Assembly: GCF_000737065.1 (NCBI RefSeq)
Contig: NZ_AQRC01000004.1
Span: 62,001-126,000, forward strand
From: Thioclava atlantica
GTDB taxonomy: Bacteria > Pseudomonadota > Alphaproteobacteria > Rhodobacterales > Rhodobacteraceae
Reading direction: 5' to 3'
Length of the DNA: 64,000 nt
Shown: positions 36,168-44,523 of the stretch, one piece after another
Position numbering within the stretch: the first letter of the stretch is position 1
Layout: the number at the start of each line of letters is the position of its first letter
Made by a program: the position numbers and the translations under genes
Notes under the pieces: generated by a model
The model's database searches: none
What the model saw: only the letters and a program-made list of their open reading frames with translations
Told to the model about the DNA's origin: nothing

Positions 36168-36183
36168 CGACATGCGCATGTCG
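36168..36183. promoter_or_regulatory. 16-bp perfect palindrome upstream of the ABC transporter operon
   Basis: CGACATGCGCATGTCG, fully self-complementary, ends 4 bp before a TTGACA -35 box for the substrate-binding protein gene. The position fits an operator or activator site. No regulator gene is adjacent in this window. Confidence 0.5.
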
Positions 36184-36187
36184 GATT

Positions 36188-36216
36188 TTGACAATTCCCA
36201 GCGATGCGCCATCATT
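36188..36216 (+). promoter_or_regulatory. Candidate promoter of the glycine betaine/choline transporter operon
   Basis: TTGACA, a 17-bp spacer and ATCATT, about 113 bp before the start codon at 36330. The -35 box is a full consensus match; the -10 is weak. It is on the right strand and in the only gap upstream of the operon. Confidence 0.45.
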
Positions 36217-36329
36217 GGCGAAAATTCGCTGACTCCCGCCCGGGCCGAAGCCGGGGAAGTCGCCGACCACACATGCGGAGGCAGCCCGCTTGGTTCGGCA
36301 CGTAAATGTTGCCACGACAGGAGGACTGA

Positions 36330-37337
36330 ATGAACAAACTCAAGCTTGCCAGCCTGGCTCTGGCGCTCCCGCTCACCGTATTGGCGGCCCCCGCCTTTGC
36401 GGCGGACGGCGAATGCGGCTCGGTGACCGAAGCCGAGATGAACTGGGCCTCGGCCGGCGTCGCCGCCTGGGTCGACAAGATCATCCTCGAGAACGGCTAC
36501 GGCTGCGACGTGACGCTGGTCACGGGCGACACGATGCCGACCTTCACCTCGATGAACGAGAAGGGCGAACCCGACATCGCCCCCGAACTCTGGGTGAACG
36601 CGGTCAAGATCGCGCTCGACAAGGCCGTGGAAGAGGACCGGATGGTCATCGCGGCGGATCTTCTCAAGGATGGCGGCGTCGAAGGCTGGTGGATCCCCGA
36701 ATATGTCGCCAAGGCGCATCCCGAGATCAAGACGGTCGACGACGCGCTCAAGCACCCCGAACTGTTCCCCGATCCCGAAGATCCGTCGATGGGCGGCGTC
36801 TACAACTGCCCGTCGGGATGGAACTGCCAGATCTCGACCGCGAACCGCTTCAAGGCGCACAAGGCCGCCGAGAAGGGCTTCAATCTGGTCGATACCGGTT
36901 CGGCCGCGGGTCTCGACGGCTCGATCGCGAACGCCTATGAGCGCAAGGAGGGCTGGCTGGGCTACTATTGGGCCCCGACCGCGATCCTCGGCAAGTATCC
37001 GATGGTCAAGCTGGAAGCCGGCGTGCCCAACGACAAGGAAGCCTGGGACAAGTGCAACTCGCAGCCCGACTGCGCCGATCCCAAGCCGAACGCCTATCCG
37101 ATTTCGGATGTCTACACGATCGTGACCAAGGAGTTCTCCGAGAAGAACGCCGTGGCGATGGACTACCTCAAGACCCGCAACTGGTCGAACAAGGTCGTTG
37201 GCGAGTTCCTCGCCTGGCAGTCCGACAATCAGGGCACCAACGAGGACACCGCCTATTACTTCCTCGAGCATTATCCGGATGTCTGGAAGAAATGGGTCTC
37301 TCCGGAAGTGGCGAAGAAGGTCGAGGACGCGCTCTGA
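36330..37337 (+). CDS. Quaternary-amine ABC transporter substrate-binding protein (glycine betaine/choline type)
   Basis: A 335-residue periplasmic protein with a Sec signal (MNKLKLASLALALPLTVLA, cleavage after AFA). It belongs to the OpuAC/ProX family: NWASAGVAAWVDKIILENG, TGDTMPTFTSMN and many Trp/Tyr (GWLGYYWAPTA) able to form the aromatic cage for a quaternary ammonium. Two extra cysteine pairs (NCPSGWNC and KCNSQPDC) suggest disulfides, as in ChoX-like proteins. Glycine betaine, choline or dimethylsulfoniopropionate are all possible. AGGAGG lies 5 nt before the ATG. A hairpin follows the gene. Confidence 0.85.
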   Translation: MNKLKLASLALALPLTVLAAPAFAADGECGSVTEAEMNWASAGVAAWVDKIILENGYGCDVTLVTGDTMPTFTSMNEKGEPDIAPELWVNAVKIALDKAVEEDRMVIAADLLKDGGVEGWWIPEYVAKAHPEIKTVDDALKHPELFPDPEDPSMGGVYNCPSGWNCQISTANRFKAHKAAEKGFNLVDTGSAAGLDGSIANAYERKEGWLGYYWAPTAILGKYPMVKLEAGVPNDKEAWDKCNSQPDCADPKPNAYPISDVYTIVTKEFSEKNAVAMDYLKTRNWSNKVVGEFLAWQSDNQGTNEDTAYYFLEHYPDVWKKWVSPEVAKKVEDAL

Positions 37338-37358
37338 GCCCGTGTGACCAATGATATG

Positions 37359-37386
37359 ACGCGCGCAGGGCCCTCCTTGCGCGCGT
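37359..37386 (+). other. Intra-operon stem-loop after the binding-protein gene
   Basis: Perfect 9-bp stem ACGCGCGCA / TGCGCGCGT with a 10-nt loop, followed by TTCTCGTT, 22 bp after the stop. Such hairpins often protect the abundant binding-protein mRNA and partly terminate transcription before the permease gene. Confidence 0.65.
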
Positions 37387-37429
37387 TTCTCGTTAACCGG
37401 CGCCTAGAACAGACCGGAGGAAAGAACAG

Positions 37430-38341
37430 ATGGCTTCATCATGCTGGGGATTGCCGGAATTCATGTGCGAGTTCCCGTCCCTGTCCAACACGACCCTGCG
37501 CCACATGCGCATGGGGATCGACGACGGTTTCCGCGGCCTCGTGCGCGCATATTCCGACCAGATCGACGCGGCCACCCGGCCGCTGCAATGGTTTCTCAAC
37601 ACGCTCGAGAACGCCTTCACCAACACGCCGTGGTTCATCGTTCTCGCGCTGATCCTCGTGGTCGTGTGGCTCGGCTCGCGCAACATCAAGATCGTGTTCG
37701 GTTCGCTCATCGGATTGTTCCTGATCGGCGTCTTCGGCCTTTGGGAAGACACCATGACGACGCTCGCGATGGTAACGGTGGCGACGATGATCGCGATCGT
37801 GCTCGGGCTTCCGATCGGCATCCTCATGGCACGCTCCGACAGGTTCCAGTCGTTCCTGACACCGACGCTCGACGTGATGCAGACGATGCCCTCCTTCGTC
37901 TATCTGATCCCGGTCGTCGTGATCTTCGGGATCGGCAAGGTGCCCGGCGTCATCGCCGTGGTCATCTACGCGATTCCCCCGATGATCCGCCTGACCAATC
38001 TCGGCATCCGGCTCGTGGACAAGGAAGTGATCGAAGCCGCCGACGCCTTCGGCGCCAGCAGCCGGCAGAAGCTCTGGGGGGTGCAACTCCCGCTCTCGCT
38101 GCCGACGATCATGGCAGGGGTGAACCAGACGATCATGATGGCGCTGGCGATGGTCGTCGTGGCCTCGATGGTGGGCGTGGGCGGCCTCGGCAAGAACGTG
38201 CTGCAGGCCATCAACAACCAGTTCTTCACGATCGGCTTCCTGAACGGCTTCGCCCTCGTGGCGATCGCCATCATCTTCGACCGCACGAGCCAGGCCTTCG
38301 GCAAGCGGCTGCAGAAACATTCGGAGGCAGGCCATGACTGA
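37430..38341 (+). CDS. proW: Quaternary-amine ABC transporter permease
   Basis: A 303-residue ProW-type permease. A short cytoplasmic N-terminus precedes about six membrane segments. The EAA loop is VIEAADAFGASSRQKLWGVQLPL, with the MMALAMVVVASMVGVGGLG end typical of ProW/OpuAB. GGAGG is 9 nt before the ATG. The last eight bases overlap the ATPase gene. The gene symbol is by family and does not settle the substrate. Confidence 0.85.
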   Translation: MASSCWGLPEFMCEFPSLSNTTLRHMRMGIDDGFRGLVRAYSDQIDAATRPLQWFLNTLENAFTNTPWFIVLALILVVVWLGSRNIKIVFGSLIGLFLIGVFGLWEDTMTTLAMVTVATMIAIVLGLPIGILMARSDRFQSFLTPTLDVMQTMPSFVYLIPVVVIFGIGKVPGVIAVVIYAIPPMIRLTNLGIRLVDKEVIEAADAFGASSRQKLWGVQLPLSLPTIMAGVNQTIMMALAMVVVASMVGVGGLGKNVLQAINNQFFTIGFLNGFALVAIAIIFDRTSQAFGKRLQKHSEAGHD

Positions 38342-39425
38342 TTTGTCCACCAACACCCCCGAAACGCGCTCGGGCATCGAGATCCGCAATCTCTACAAGA
38401 TCTTCGGCGCCCGTCCCGAACGCTATGTCGAGGCCGTCCGCAAAGGCATGACCAAGGAAGAGCTCAACGACAGGCACAATCACGTGCTGGGCCTCCAGGA
38501 CATCAACCTCGAGCTGCCGCCGGGCAAGATCTCGGTCATCATGGGTCTCTCGGGCTCGGGCAAATCGACCCTGATCCGCCATATCAACGGTCTGATCATG
38601 CCGACCGCGGGAGAGATCCTCTACAACGGCCGCGACGTCGTGAAGATGAACGAGGACGAGCTGCGCGAATTCCGCCGCCACGAAACCGCGATGGTGTTTC
38701 AGAAATTCGCGCTTCTGCCACACCGGACGGTGCTCGAGAACACCTGTTACGGGCTCGACATCCAGGGCATTGCGCGCAGCGAATCCGAAAAGGTGGCGCG
38801 CAAGTGGATCGACCGGGTCGGTCTCGCGGGCTACGAGGACAACTATCCCAACCAGCTTTCGGGCGGGATGCAGCAGCGGGTCGGCCTTGCCCGCGCGCTC
38901 GCCAATGATGCGGACATCCTGCTGATGGACGAAGCCTTCTCGGCTCTCGACCCGCTGATCCGGATGGACATGCAGAAGGTCCTGCTCGATCTGCAGGCGG
39001 AACTGAAGAAGACCATCGTCTTCATCACCCACGATCTCGACGAGGCGCTGCGTCTTGGCGACAAGATCGCGATCCTGCGCGACGGCAAGCTCGAACAGGT
39101 CGGCACGGGCCAGGAAATCGTGCTGCGCCCGGCCAATGACTACATCGCCGAGTTCGTGCGCGAGGTGAACCGCGGCCGGGTGATCCGCGCCGACACGGTC
39201 GCCCTGCCGCTCCCCCCCGAGAGCGAGCGCCCGGCGATGACCGTGAAGGGGCATACCGTGCTCGAGAAAGTCGCGCGGCGGATGTCGGAACGCGACGAGC
39301 GCCGGGCCACCGTGCTCGACGCCAAGGGCCAGCCGATCGGCATTGTCGATATGCCCACCATCCTCACCGCGATGGTCACGCCCGCCACGGCCGAGGATGC
39401 CGACGAGGAAGAGAACGCGGCCTGA
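38334..39425 (+). CDS. proV: Quaternary-amine ABC transporter ATP-binding protein
   Basis: A 363-residue ATPase. Walker A is GLSGSGKST, the Q-loop region is AMVFQKFALLPHRTV, the ABC signature LSGGMQQRVGLARAL, Walker B ILLMDEAFSALDP and the switch His in FITHDLDEA. The N-terminal ProV-type extension (NLYKIFGARPERYVE) is present, and the C-terminal 90 residues make a partial CBS region that senses ionic strength in OpuA-type systems. It ends the operon. Confidence 0.88.
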   Translation: MTDLSTNTPETRSGIEIRNLYKIFGARPERYVEAVRKGMTKEELNDRHNHVLGLQDINLELPPGKISVIMGLSGSGKSTLIRHINGLIMPTAGEILYNGRDVVKMNEDELREFRRHETAMVFQKFALLPHRTVLENTCYGLDIQGIARSESEKVARKWIDRVGLAGYEDNYPNQLSGGMQQRVGLARALANDADILLMDEAFSALDPLIRMDMQKVLLDLQAELKKTIVFITHDLDEALRLGDKIAILRDGKLEQVGTGQEIVLRPANDYIAEFVREVNRGRVIRADTVALPLPPESERPAMTVKGHTVLEKVARRMSERDERRATVLDAKGQPIGIVDMPTILTAMVTPATAEDADEEENAA

Positions 39426-39438
39426 GCCGCGACATCGC

Positions 39439-39469
39439 GGGGCCCGTGCGCTCAACCGGCGCGGGCCCC
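39439..39469 (+). terminator. Probable terminator after the ABC transporter operon
   Basis: GGGGCCCG / CGGGCCCC, an 8-bp GC stem that extends across one bulge (TGCGC with GGCGC). There is no strong T-run after it, so termination may be partial. It lies 13 bp after the stop and 38 bp before the next convergent gene ends. Confidence 0.5.
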
Positions 39470-39506
39470 TCCTCCTGCCCGCGCCACGGCGCGAAGGGCA
39501 AGCCCC

Positions 39507-39809
39507 TTACCCCCAGGATGATCCGCGCGCCGACAGGCGCTTGAGGTTCGCGTTCGTGTGGCGGCCGATCTTCGCCATCGAGGCCGACAGCGCGCCATGC
39601 GCGCCCTTGCCGTTGATCAATGCCCGCGTTGCAGCCTCCGTCGCCTCGAAGGCGGCCACGGGTTTTTCGCTCAGCATCTGAAACGGCTCGAGGGGCGGCA
39701 GGTCCCAGAACCCGGCCAGACCAGCAAGGCGGATCGCGATGACCGTCTGCGCCTCGACGCCGATCCGCGCCGCCTCCATTCCGATACGCACGAAAGCGAG
39801 GGGATCCAT
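39507..39809 (-). CDS. Small conserved hypothetical protein, alanine-rich helical
   Basis: A 100-residue protein beginning MDPLAFVRIGMEAARIG, predicted mostly helical, with a hydrophobic middle (TVIAIRLAGLAGFWDLP), a central ATEAATRALINGKG and a basic end. AGGAAAGGG lies 6 nt before the ATG. Similar short Rhodobacteraceae proteins are sometimes named phasin-like or antifreeze-like; I recall the general pattern only and do not assert a function. It stands alone, convergent with the transporter operon and divergent from the RND genes. Confidence 0.65.
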   Translation of the reverse strand: MDPLAFVRIGMEAARIGVEAQTVIAIRLAGLAGFWDLPPLEPFQMLSEKPVAAFEATEAATRALINGKGAHGALSASMAKIGRHTNANLKRLSARGSSWG

Positions 39810-40130
39810 GATCTGCCCTTTCCTGAAGCGACGAAGCACGGCGGGATCGCCCCGGCTCGGCTGGCGTCTGTGTGTCGGAATATGTAGCGAGGTGCCCGGC
39901 GGTCGAGCAGAGCGCGCACATATCTCCGGCACTGAGCGCACAACCCCTGCGCTTTGTTCCGCAGCAAAGGGGCAATACGCTTGAAGTGACGCTTGCGTGA
40001 GCCACCTTCTGCCGAAACCCGGTGAACATTGACATCGACATATATTTTGAACCATCTGGTTCAGGAAAAGCCTGCTCGACCGGTTCGCGACACCGATCCG
40101 CGAGCCCTGAGGGACAAGACGGGATCTCCA
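39810..40130. promoter_or_regulatory. Gene-free intergenic region with the RND operon promoter and operator
   Basis: This 321-bp gap is the longest without a gene in the window. It contains TTGACA at 40029-40034 and, 13 bp downstream, the perfect 7-2-7 inverted repeat TGAACCATCTGGTTCA at 40048-40063, in an AT-rich pocket (TATATTTTGAAC). The -10 position for that -35 falls inside the repeat, which is the arrangement expected for a TetR-type repressor site. No TetR gene is present nearby. The left part, 39810-40010, shows nothing clear. Confidence 0.6.
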
Positions 40131-41297
40131 ATGATAAAACGCCTCCTCATCGCCATCGTCGCGCTCGTCCTCGTCGTGGGCGGGATCGTCGGCTACAACC
40201 TGTTCCGCTCGAAGATGATCGCGCAGTTCTTCGCGAACATGAAACAGCCCGCCGTCGCGGTTTCGGTGAGCGAGGTGAAACCCATCACATGGACACCCGG
40301 CCTCGAGGCGATCGGCACCGCATCAGCCGCGCGCGGGACGGATCTCGCGGTGGAGATGGGCGGCACCGTTCAGGAGATCCATTTCAAGGCCAATGACCGG
40401 GTCGAGAAAGGACAGCTGCTGCTCCAGATCGACGACCGGTCCGAGCGGGCGGACCTGGCCTCGGCCAAGGCGGCGCTCGATCTGGCGGAAACCAACCTCA
40501 AGCGCGCGCGCCAGCTGGCGCAACGCGGCGTTTCGGCGACCTCCAATCTCGATCAGGCCGAGGCCTCCGCACAGGAAGCCCGCGCTTCCGTGGCCAAGCT
40601 TCAGGCGGTGCTCGAGAAGAAGCGGCTCACCGCGCCCTTCTCCGGCGTGATCGGCATCCCGCAGGTCGAGCTCGGCCAGTTCGCGGCCACCGGCACCCCC
40701 TTCGCCACGCTTCAGGACCGCGACAACATGCGCGTGGATTTCACGCTTTCCGAGCAGCAGGCGCGGCAGGCCAAGGCGGGCCAGAAGGTCGAGGTGACCA
40801 CCGAAGACGGCACGCTCGACCTGACGGGCGAAGTGACCGGGATCGAGCCCAAGATCGACCCGAATTCGCGCCTCGTCACACTGCGCGCCGAGGTCGGCAA
40901 CGACCAGGGGCAGCTCACCCCCGGCCAGTTCGTCCATGTCCGCGTGATCCTGCCCGCGGAAGATGGCGTCATCGCCTTGCCCCAGACCGTCGTCAGCTCG
41001 AACCTCTATGGGGACTCGGTCTTCGTCGTGCGCAAGGAACAGCCCGAAGGCAGCGACACGCCGAAACTGATCGCCAAGCAGGTCTTCGTCACGCTCGGCC
41101 GGCGCTCGGGACCGCTCGTCGAGATCACCAAGGGCCTCAAGGCGGGCGACATGGTCGTGAACGCGGGCCAGAACAAGCTCAATTCCGGCGCGGCGGTCAC
41201 CATCGACAACACGATCTCGCCCGATCCGAACGCACCGAGCACCGAGGCCGCGCTCAAGGCCCTCGGGATGCCCGAGACCGCCAAGAAATCGCAGTAA
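40131..41297 (+). CDS. RND efflux periplasmic adaptor (membrane fusion protein)
   Basis: A 388-residue HlyD/AcrA-type adaptor. One N-terminal membrane anchor (LLIAIVALVLVVGGIVGYNL) precedes the lipoyl half-motifs VQEIHFKANDRVEKGQLLLQ and TAPFSGVIGIPQVELGQF, with an alpha-hairpin of Ala/Gln between (about residues 105-160), then beta-barrel and membrane-proximal domains. It should link the pump to an outer-membrane TolC-type channel. The ATG at 40131 begins the membrane anchor. It lies 9 bp before the pump gene. Confidence 0.88.
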   Translation: MIKRLLIAIVALVLVVGGIVGYNLFRSKMIAQFFANMKQPAVAVSVSEVKPITWTPGLEAIGTASAARGTDLAVEMGGTVQEIHFKANDRVEKGQLLLQIDDRSERADLASAKAALDLAETNLKRARQLAQRGVSATSNLDQAEASAQEARASVAKLQAVLEKKRLTAPFSGVIGIPQVELGQFAATGTPFATLQDRDNMRVDFTLSEQQARQAKAGQKVEVTTEDGTLDLTGEVTGIEPKIDPNSRLVTLRAEVGNDQGQLTPGQFVHVRVILPAEDGVIALPQTVVSSNLYGDSVFVVRKEQPEGSDTPKLIAKQVFVTLGRRSGPLVEITKGLKAGDMVVNAGQNKLNSGAAVTIDNTISPDPNAPSTEAALKALGMPETAKKSQ

Positions 41298-41306
41298 GGC
41301 CGGACC

Positions 41307-44300
41307 ATGAACATCTCAGAGATCTTCATCCGCCGCCCCGTCCTGTCGATGGTGCTGGGCGCCTTCATGCTTCTGCTGGGGGCACAGGCCTATTTCAACC
41401 TGCCCGTTCGGGAATACCCGAAGGTCGAGGAAACGGTGATCACCATCACCACCGCCTATCCCGGCGCCTCGCCCGAGCTGATCCAGGGCTTCATCACCTC
41501 TCCGGTCGCGGCCGCCGTCGCGACCACCGAGAATGTCGATTACGTCACCACGCAGTCGCGCCCCTCGGCCTCGATGATCTCGGTCCATATGAAGCTCGGC
41601 TCGAATTCCGACGCTGCGATGACCGAGGTTCTCTCGAAGGTGCAGCAGGTGAAGGGGCAATTGCCCTCCGCCGCGAAGGACCCGGTGATCGTGAAGGGCA
41701 CGGGGCGGCAGTTCGCGCTGATGTATCTTGCGGCCCTCAACCCCAACATGACGCCCGAGCAGCTCACCGAATATCTGCGCCGGGTGATCCGGCCGCGCAT
41801 GTCGACGATCCCCGGCGTCGCGCAGACCCAGATCATCGGCGCCTCGGATTACGCGATGCGGATCTGGCTCGACCCGGACAAACTCGCGGCGCGTCAGGTC
41901 ACGGCCTCCGAGGTTCTCAACGCGATCCGCGCCTCGAACTTCCTCTCCGCGCCGGGCAAGACCAAGAACGAATATGTGGCGCAGTCGATCACGCTGCAAT
42001 CGACGCTGCAGACGCCCGAAGCCTTCGGCAAGCTGCCGATCCGCTCGAAGGGTGACGAGGTCGTGCGGCTGCGCGACGTCGCCAGGATCGAACTCTCGAA
42101 GGCCGCCGACAACGAGATCGTCACCTTCGACGGCAAGCAGGGCACCTTCCTCGGCGTCTTCCCGACCCCCGCGGCCAACCCGCTCGACACCGCCGCCGCG
42201 GTGCGCAAGGAACTGCCAAAGATCAATGCGAGCCTGCCCGAGGGCATGTCGATCAAGCTCGTCTACGACTCGACCGAGACGATCTCGGCCTCGATCCACG
42301 AGGTGTTCAAGACGATCGGCGAGGCTGTGGCGATCGTGACCGTCGTGATCCTTCTGTTCCTCGGCTCGCTCCGCTCGGTCGCGATGCCGATCGTGACGAT
42401 CCCGCTCTCGCTGATCGGGGTGCTCGCGGTGCTGCTCGCGCTCGGCTACTCGATCAACCTGCTCACGCTGCTGGCGATGGTGCTCGCGATCGGCCTCGTC
42501 GTCGATGACGCGATCGTCGTGGTGGAGAATATCCACCGCCATATCGAGGAGGGCATGAGGCCGCTCCCCGCCGCGGTGCAGGGGATGAAGGAGATCACCG
42601 GCCCGGTCATCGCGATGACGATCACCCTTGCCGCCGTGCTGGCGCCGCTCGGCTTCATCGGCGGGCTGACGGGCCAGCTCTTCCGCGAATTCGCCTTCGC
42701 GCTCGCCGGTTCGGTGATGCTGTCGGGCATCATCGCGCTCACCATCACGCCGATGATGGCGGGGCGGCTGCTCAAGCATGGCGAGACCAAGGGCTTCCAG
42801 GCCTTCGTCGACCGCAATTTCGACCGGCTCTCGGGCTGGTACGGACGCCGCGTGGACGGATCGCTCGACTATCGCCCGGTGACGCTCCTGATCGTCGCCG
42901 CGCTTGCGGGCGTGACCGGTTTCATGCTGATGAACACCACCAGCGAGCTCGCTCCCGAAGAGGATAACGGCGCACTCTTCGCGATCCTCAACGGGCCGCG
43001 CTACGCCACCAGCGACTACACGCAGAAATATATCGACCAGATCGGCAAGGACACCGCCGGAATCCCCGAGGTGCGGACCGATTTCTCGATCGCGGGCTTC
43101 GGCGGGGACAGCTCGCAAGGCATCTATATCTGGGCGCTCAAGGATTGGTCGGAACGCAGCCGCAGCCAGAAGCAGATCCAGCAGGAGGTCCAGGGCGATC
43201 TCGGCAAATCGACGGGCCTCAAGGGGTTCGCCTTCGCGCCGCCCTCGCTGCCTGGTACCGGCGGCGGGCTGCCGATCTCGGTGGTGATCCAGTCGATCCA
43301 CTCGTCCAAGCGTGTGGCCGAGGTCGCCGAGGAGATCCGGAAGAAGGCCCAGGCCTCGGGCAAGTTCATCATCGTTCAGAACTCGCTCAGCTTCGACAGC
43401 CCGCAGATCGACGTGACCATCGACCGCGACCGCGCCGCCGCGCTCAACGTGCCGGTCTCCGATATCGGCGCGACGCTCGGGCTGCTGGTGGGCGAAGCCT
43501 CGGTCGCGCAGTTCGACCGCGATTCCAACAGCTATGACATCATCCCGCAGGTGCCGCAGAAATTCCGCGCCAACCCCGAAGAGCTCGGCCGATACTATGT
43601 TCGATCCGCCTCGGGGGCGATGGTCCCGCTCTCCGCGCTGGTGAAGATCGAGACCGGCGTGAACGCCGCCGCGATCGAACAGTTCGACCAGCTCAACGCG
43701 GCCACGATCACCGCGCTGCCGCTGCCCGGCCAGTCGAGCGGCGCGGGCCTCAAGACGATTGTCGACATCGCGCAGCAGGTGATGCCCGAGGGCTTCTACG
43801 TGAACTATTCCGGCCAGTCGCGGATCGAACAGAGCCAGGGCAACACGATCGCTATCGCCTTCGCGGCGGCCGTGCTGGTGATCTACCTCGTGCTCGCGGC
43901 CCAGTTCGAGAGCTTCCGCGACCCCTTCATCATCATGATGACAGTGCCGCTGACGATCTTCGGTGCGGTGGTGCCGCTCAATCTCGGGCTCGGGACGCTC
44001 AATATCTATTCGGAGGTCGGGCTGATCACCCTTGTGGGCCTGATCACCAAGCACGGCATCCTGATGGTGGAATTCGCCAATCAGCAGCGCGAGAGATCGG
44101 GCCTCACCCGGCGGCAGGCGATCGTGAAAGCCGCGCGGATCCGTCTGCGCCCGATCCTGATGACCACCGCCGCGATGGTGCTGGCCGTGGTGCCGCTGAT
44201 CCTCGCGCAAGGCGCGGGTGCTGCGGCGCGTCAGGCGATGGGGCTCGTGATCTTCTCGGGGCTCCTGATCGGGACGATGTTCACGCTCTTCGTGGTGCCG

Positions 44301-44375
44301 ATGTTCTACAGCTTCATCGCACCCTCCGATGACGCCTACAGGGCCGCGATGAAGCGGCGCGCCGAGGCCGGCTGA
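41307..44375 (+). CDS. RND family multidrug-type efflux pump
   Basis: A 1022-residue inner-membrane proton antiporter. It begins MNISEIFIRRPVLSMVL, the HAE1/MexF-like N-terminus, and has the conserved GLVVDDAIVVVENIHRH in helix 4 with the two Asp residues of the proton relay, and GLITKHGILMVEFANQQR with Lys in helix 10. Length and twelve helices with two large periplasmic loops fit HAE1 pumps. There is no TolC gene in the cluster, so the outer channel must be encoded elsewhere. Substrate unknown. Confidence 0.9.
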   Translation: MNISEIFIRRPVLSMVLGAFMLLLGAQAYFNLPVREYPKVEETVITITTAYPGASPELIQGFITSPVAAAVATTENVDYVTTQSRPSASMISVHMKLGSNSDAAMTEVLSKVQQVKGQLPSAAKDPVIVKGTGRQFALMYLAALNPNMTPEQLTEYLRRVIRPRMSTIPGVAQTQIIGASDYAMRIWLDPDKLAARQVTASEVLNAIRASNFLSAPGKTKNEYVAQSITLQSTLQTPEAFGKLPIRSKGDEVVRLRDVARIELSKAADNEIVTFDGKQGTFLGVFPTPAANPLDTAAAVRKELPKINASLPEGMSIKLVYDSTETISASIHEVFKTIGEAVAIVTVVILLFLGSLRSVAMPIVTIPLSLIGVLAVLLALGYSINLLTLLAMVLAIGLVVDDAIVVVENIHRHIEEGMRPLPAAVQGMKEITGPVIAMTITLAAVLAPLGFIGGLTGQLFREFAFALAGSVMLSGIIALTITPMMAGRLLKHGETKGFQAFVDRNFDRLSGWYGRRVDGSLDYRPVTLLIVAALAGVTGFMLMNTTSELAPEEDNGALFAILNGPRYATSDYTQKYIDQIGKDTAGIPEVRTDFSIAGFGGDSSQGIYIWALKDWSERSRSQKQIQQEVQGDLGKSTGLKGFAFAPPSLPGTGGGLPISVVIQSIHSSKRVAEVAEEIRKKAQASGKFIIVQNSLSFDSPQIDVTIDRDRAAALNVPVSDIGATLGLLVGEASVAQFDRDSNSYDIIPQVPQKFRANPEELGRYYVRSASGAMVPLSALVKIETGVNAAAIEQFDQLNAATITALPLPGQSSGAGLKTIVDIAQQVMPEGFYVNYSGQSRIEQSQGNTIAIAFAAAVLVIYLVLAAQFESFRDPFIIMMTVPLTIFGAVVPLNLGLGTLNIYSEVGLITLVGLITKHGILMVEFANQQRERSGLTRRQAIVKAARIRLRPILMTTAAMVLAVVPLILAQGAGAAARQAMGLVIFSGLLIGTMFTLFVVPMFYSFIAPSDDAYRAAMKRRAEAG

Positions 44376-44391
44376 GGCTCTTGCGGCAAGG

Positions 44392-44514
44392 CTGGGGGCT
44401 TCGCGCCCCCAGACCCCCGCGGGATATTTTCATCAAGAGGAAGTCCGAATTCGCTTCCTCTTGACCCAAATATCCCGGGGGTGAATGGCGAAGCCAGAGG
44501 GGGCAGCGCCCCCT
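44392..44514. repeat. Extragenic palindromic repeat cluster
   Basis: Three hairpins in the 148 bp after the RND gene. CTGGGGGC/GCCCCCAG lies at 44392-44412. A nested element at 44421-44476 has inner arms TCAAGAGGAAG/CTTCCTCTTGA and outer arms GGGATATTT/AAATATCCC. AGGGGGC/GCCCCCT lies at 44498-44514. Such GGGATATTT-bearing elements recur between genes in Rhodobacteraceae; a related one is at 58059-58092. They likely act as bidirectional terminators for the two convergent genes. Confidence 0.75.
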
Positions 44515-44523
44515 TCCCCGCGC

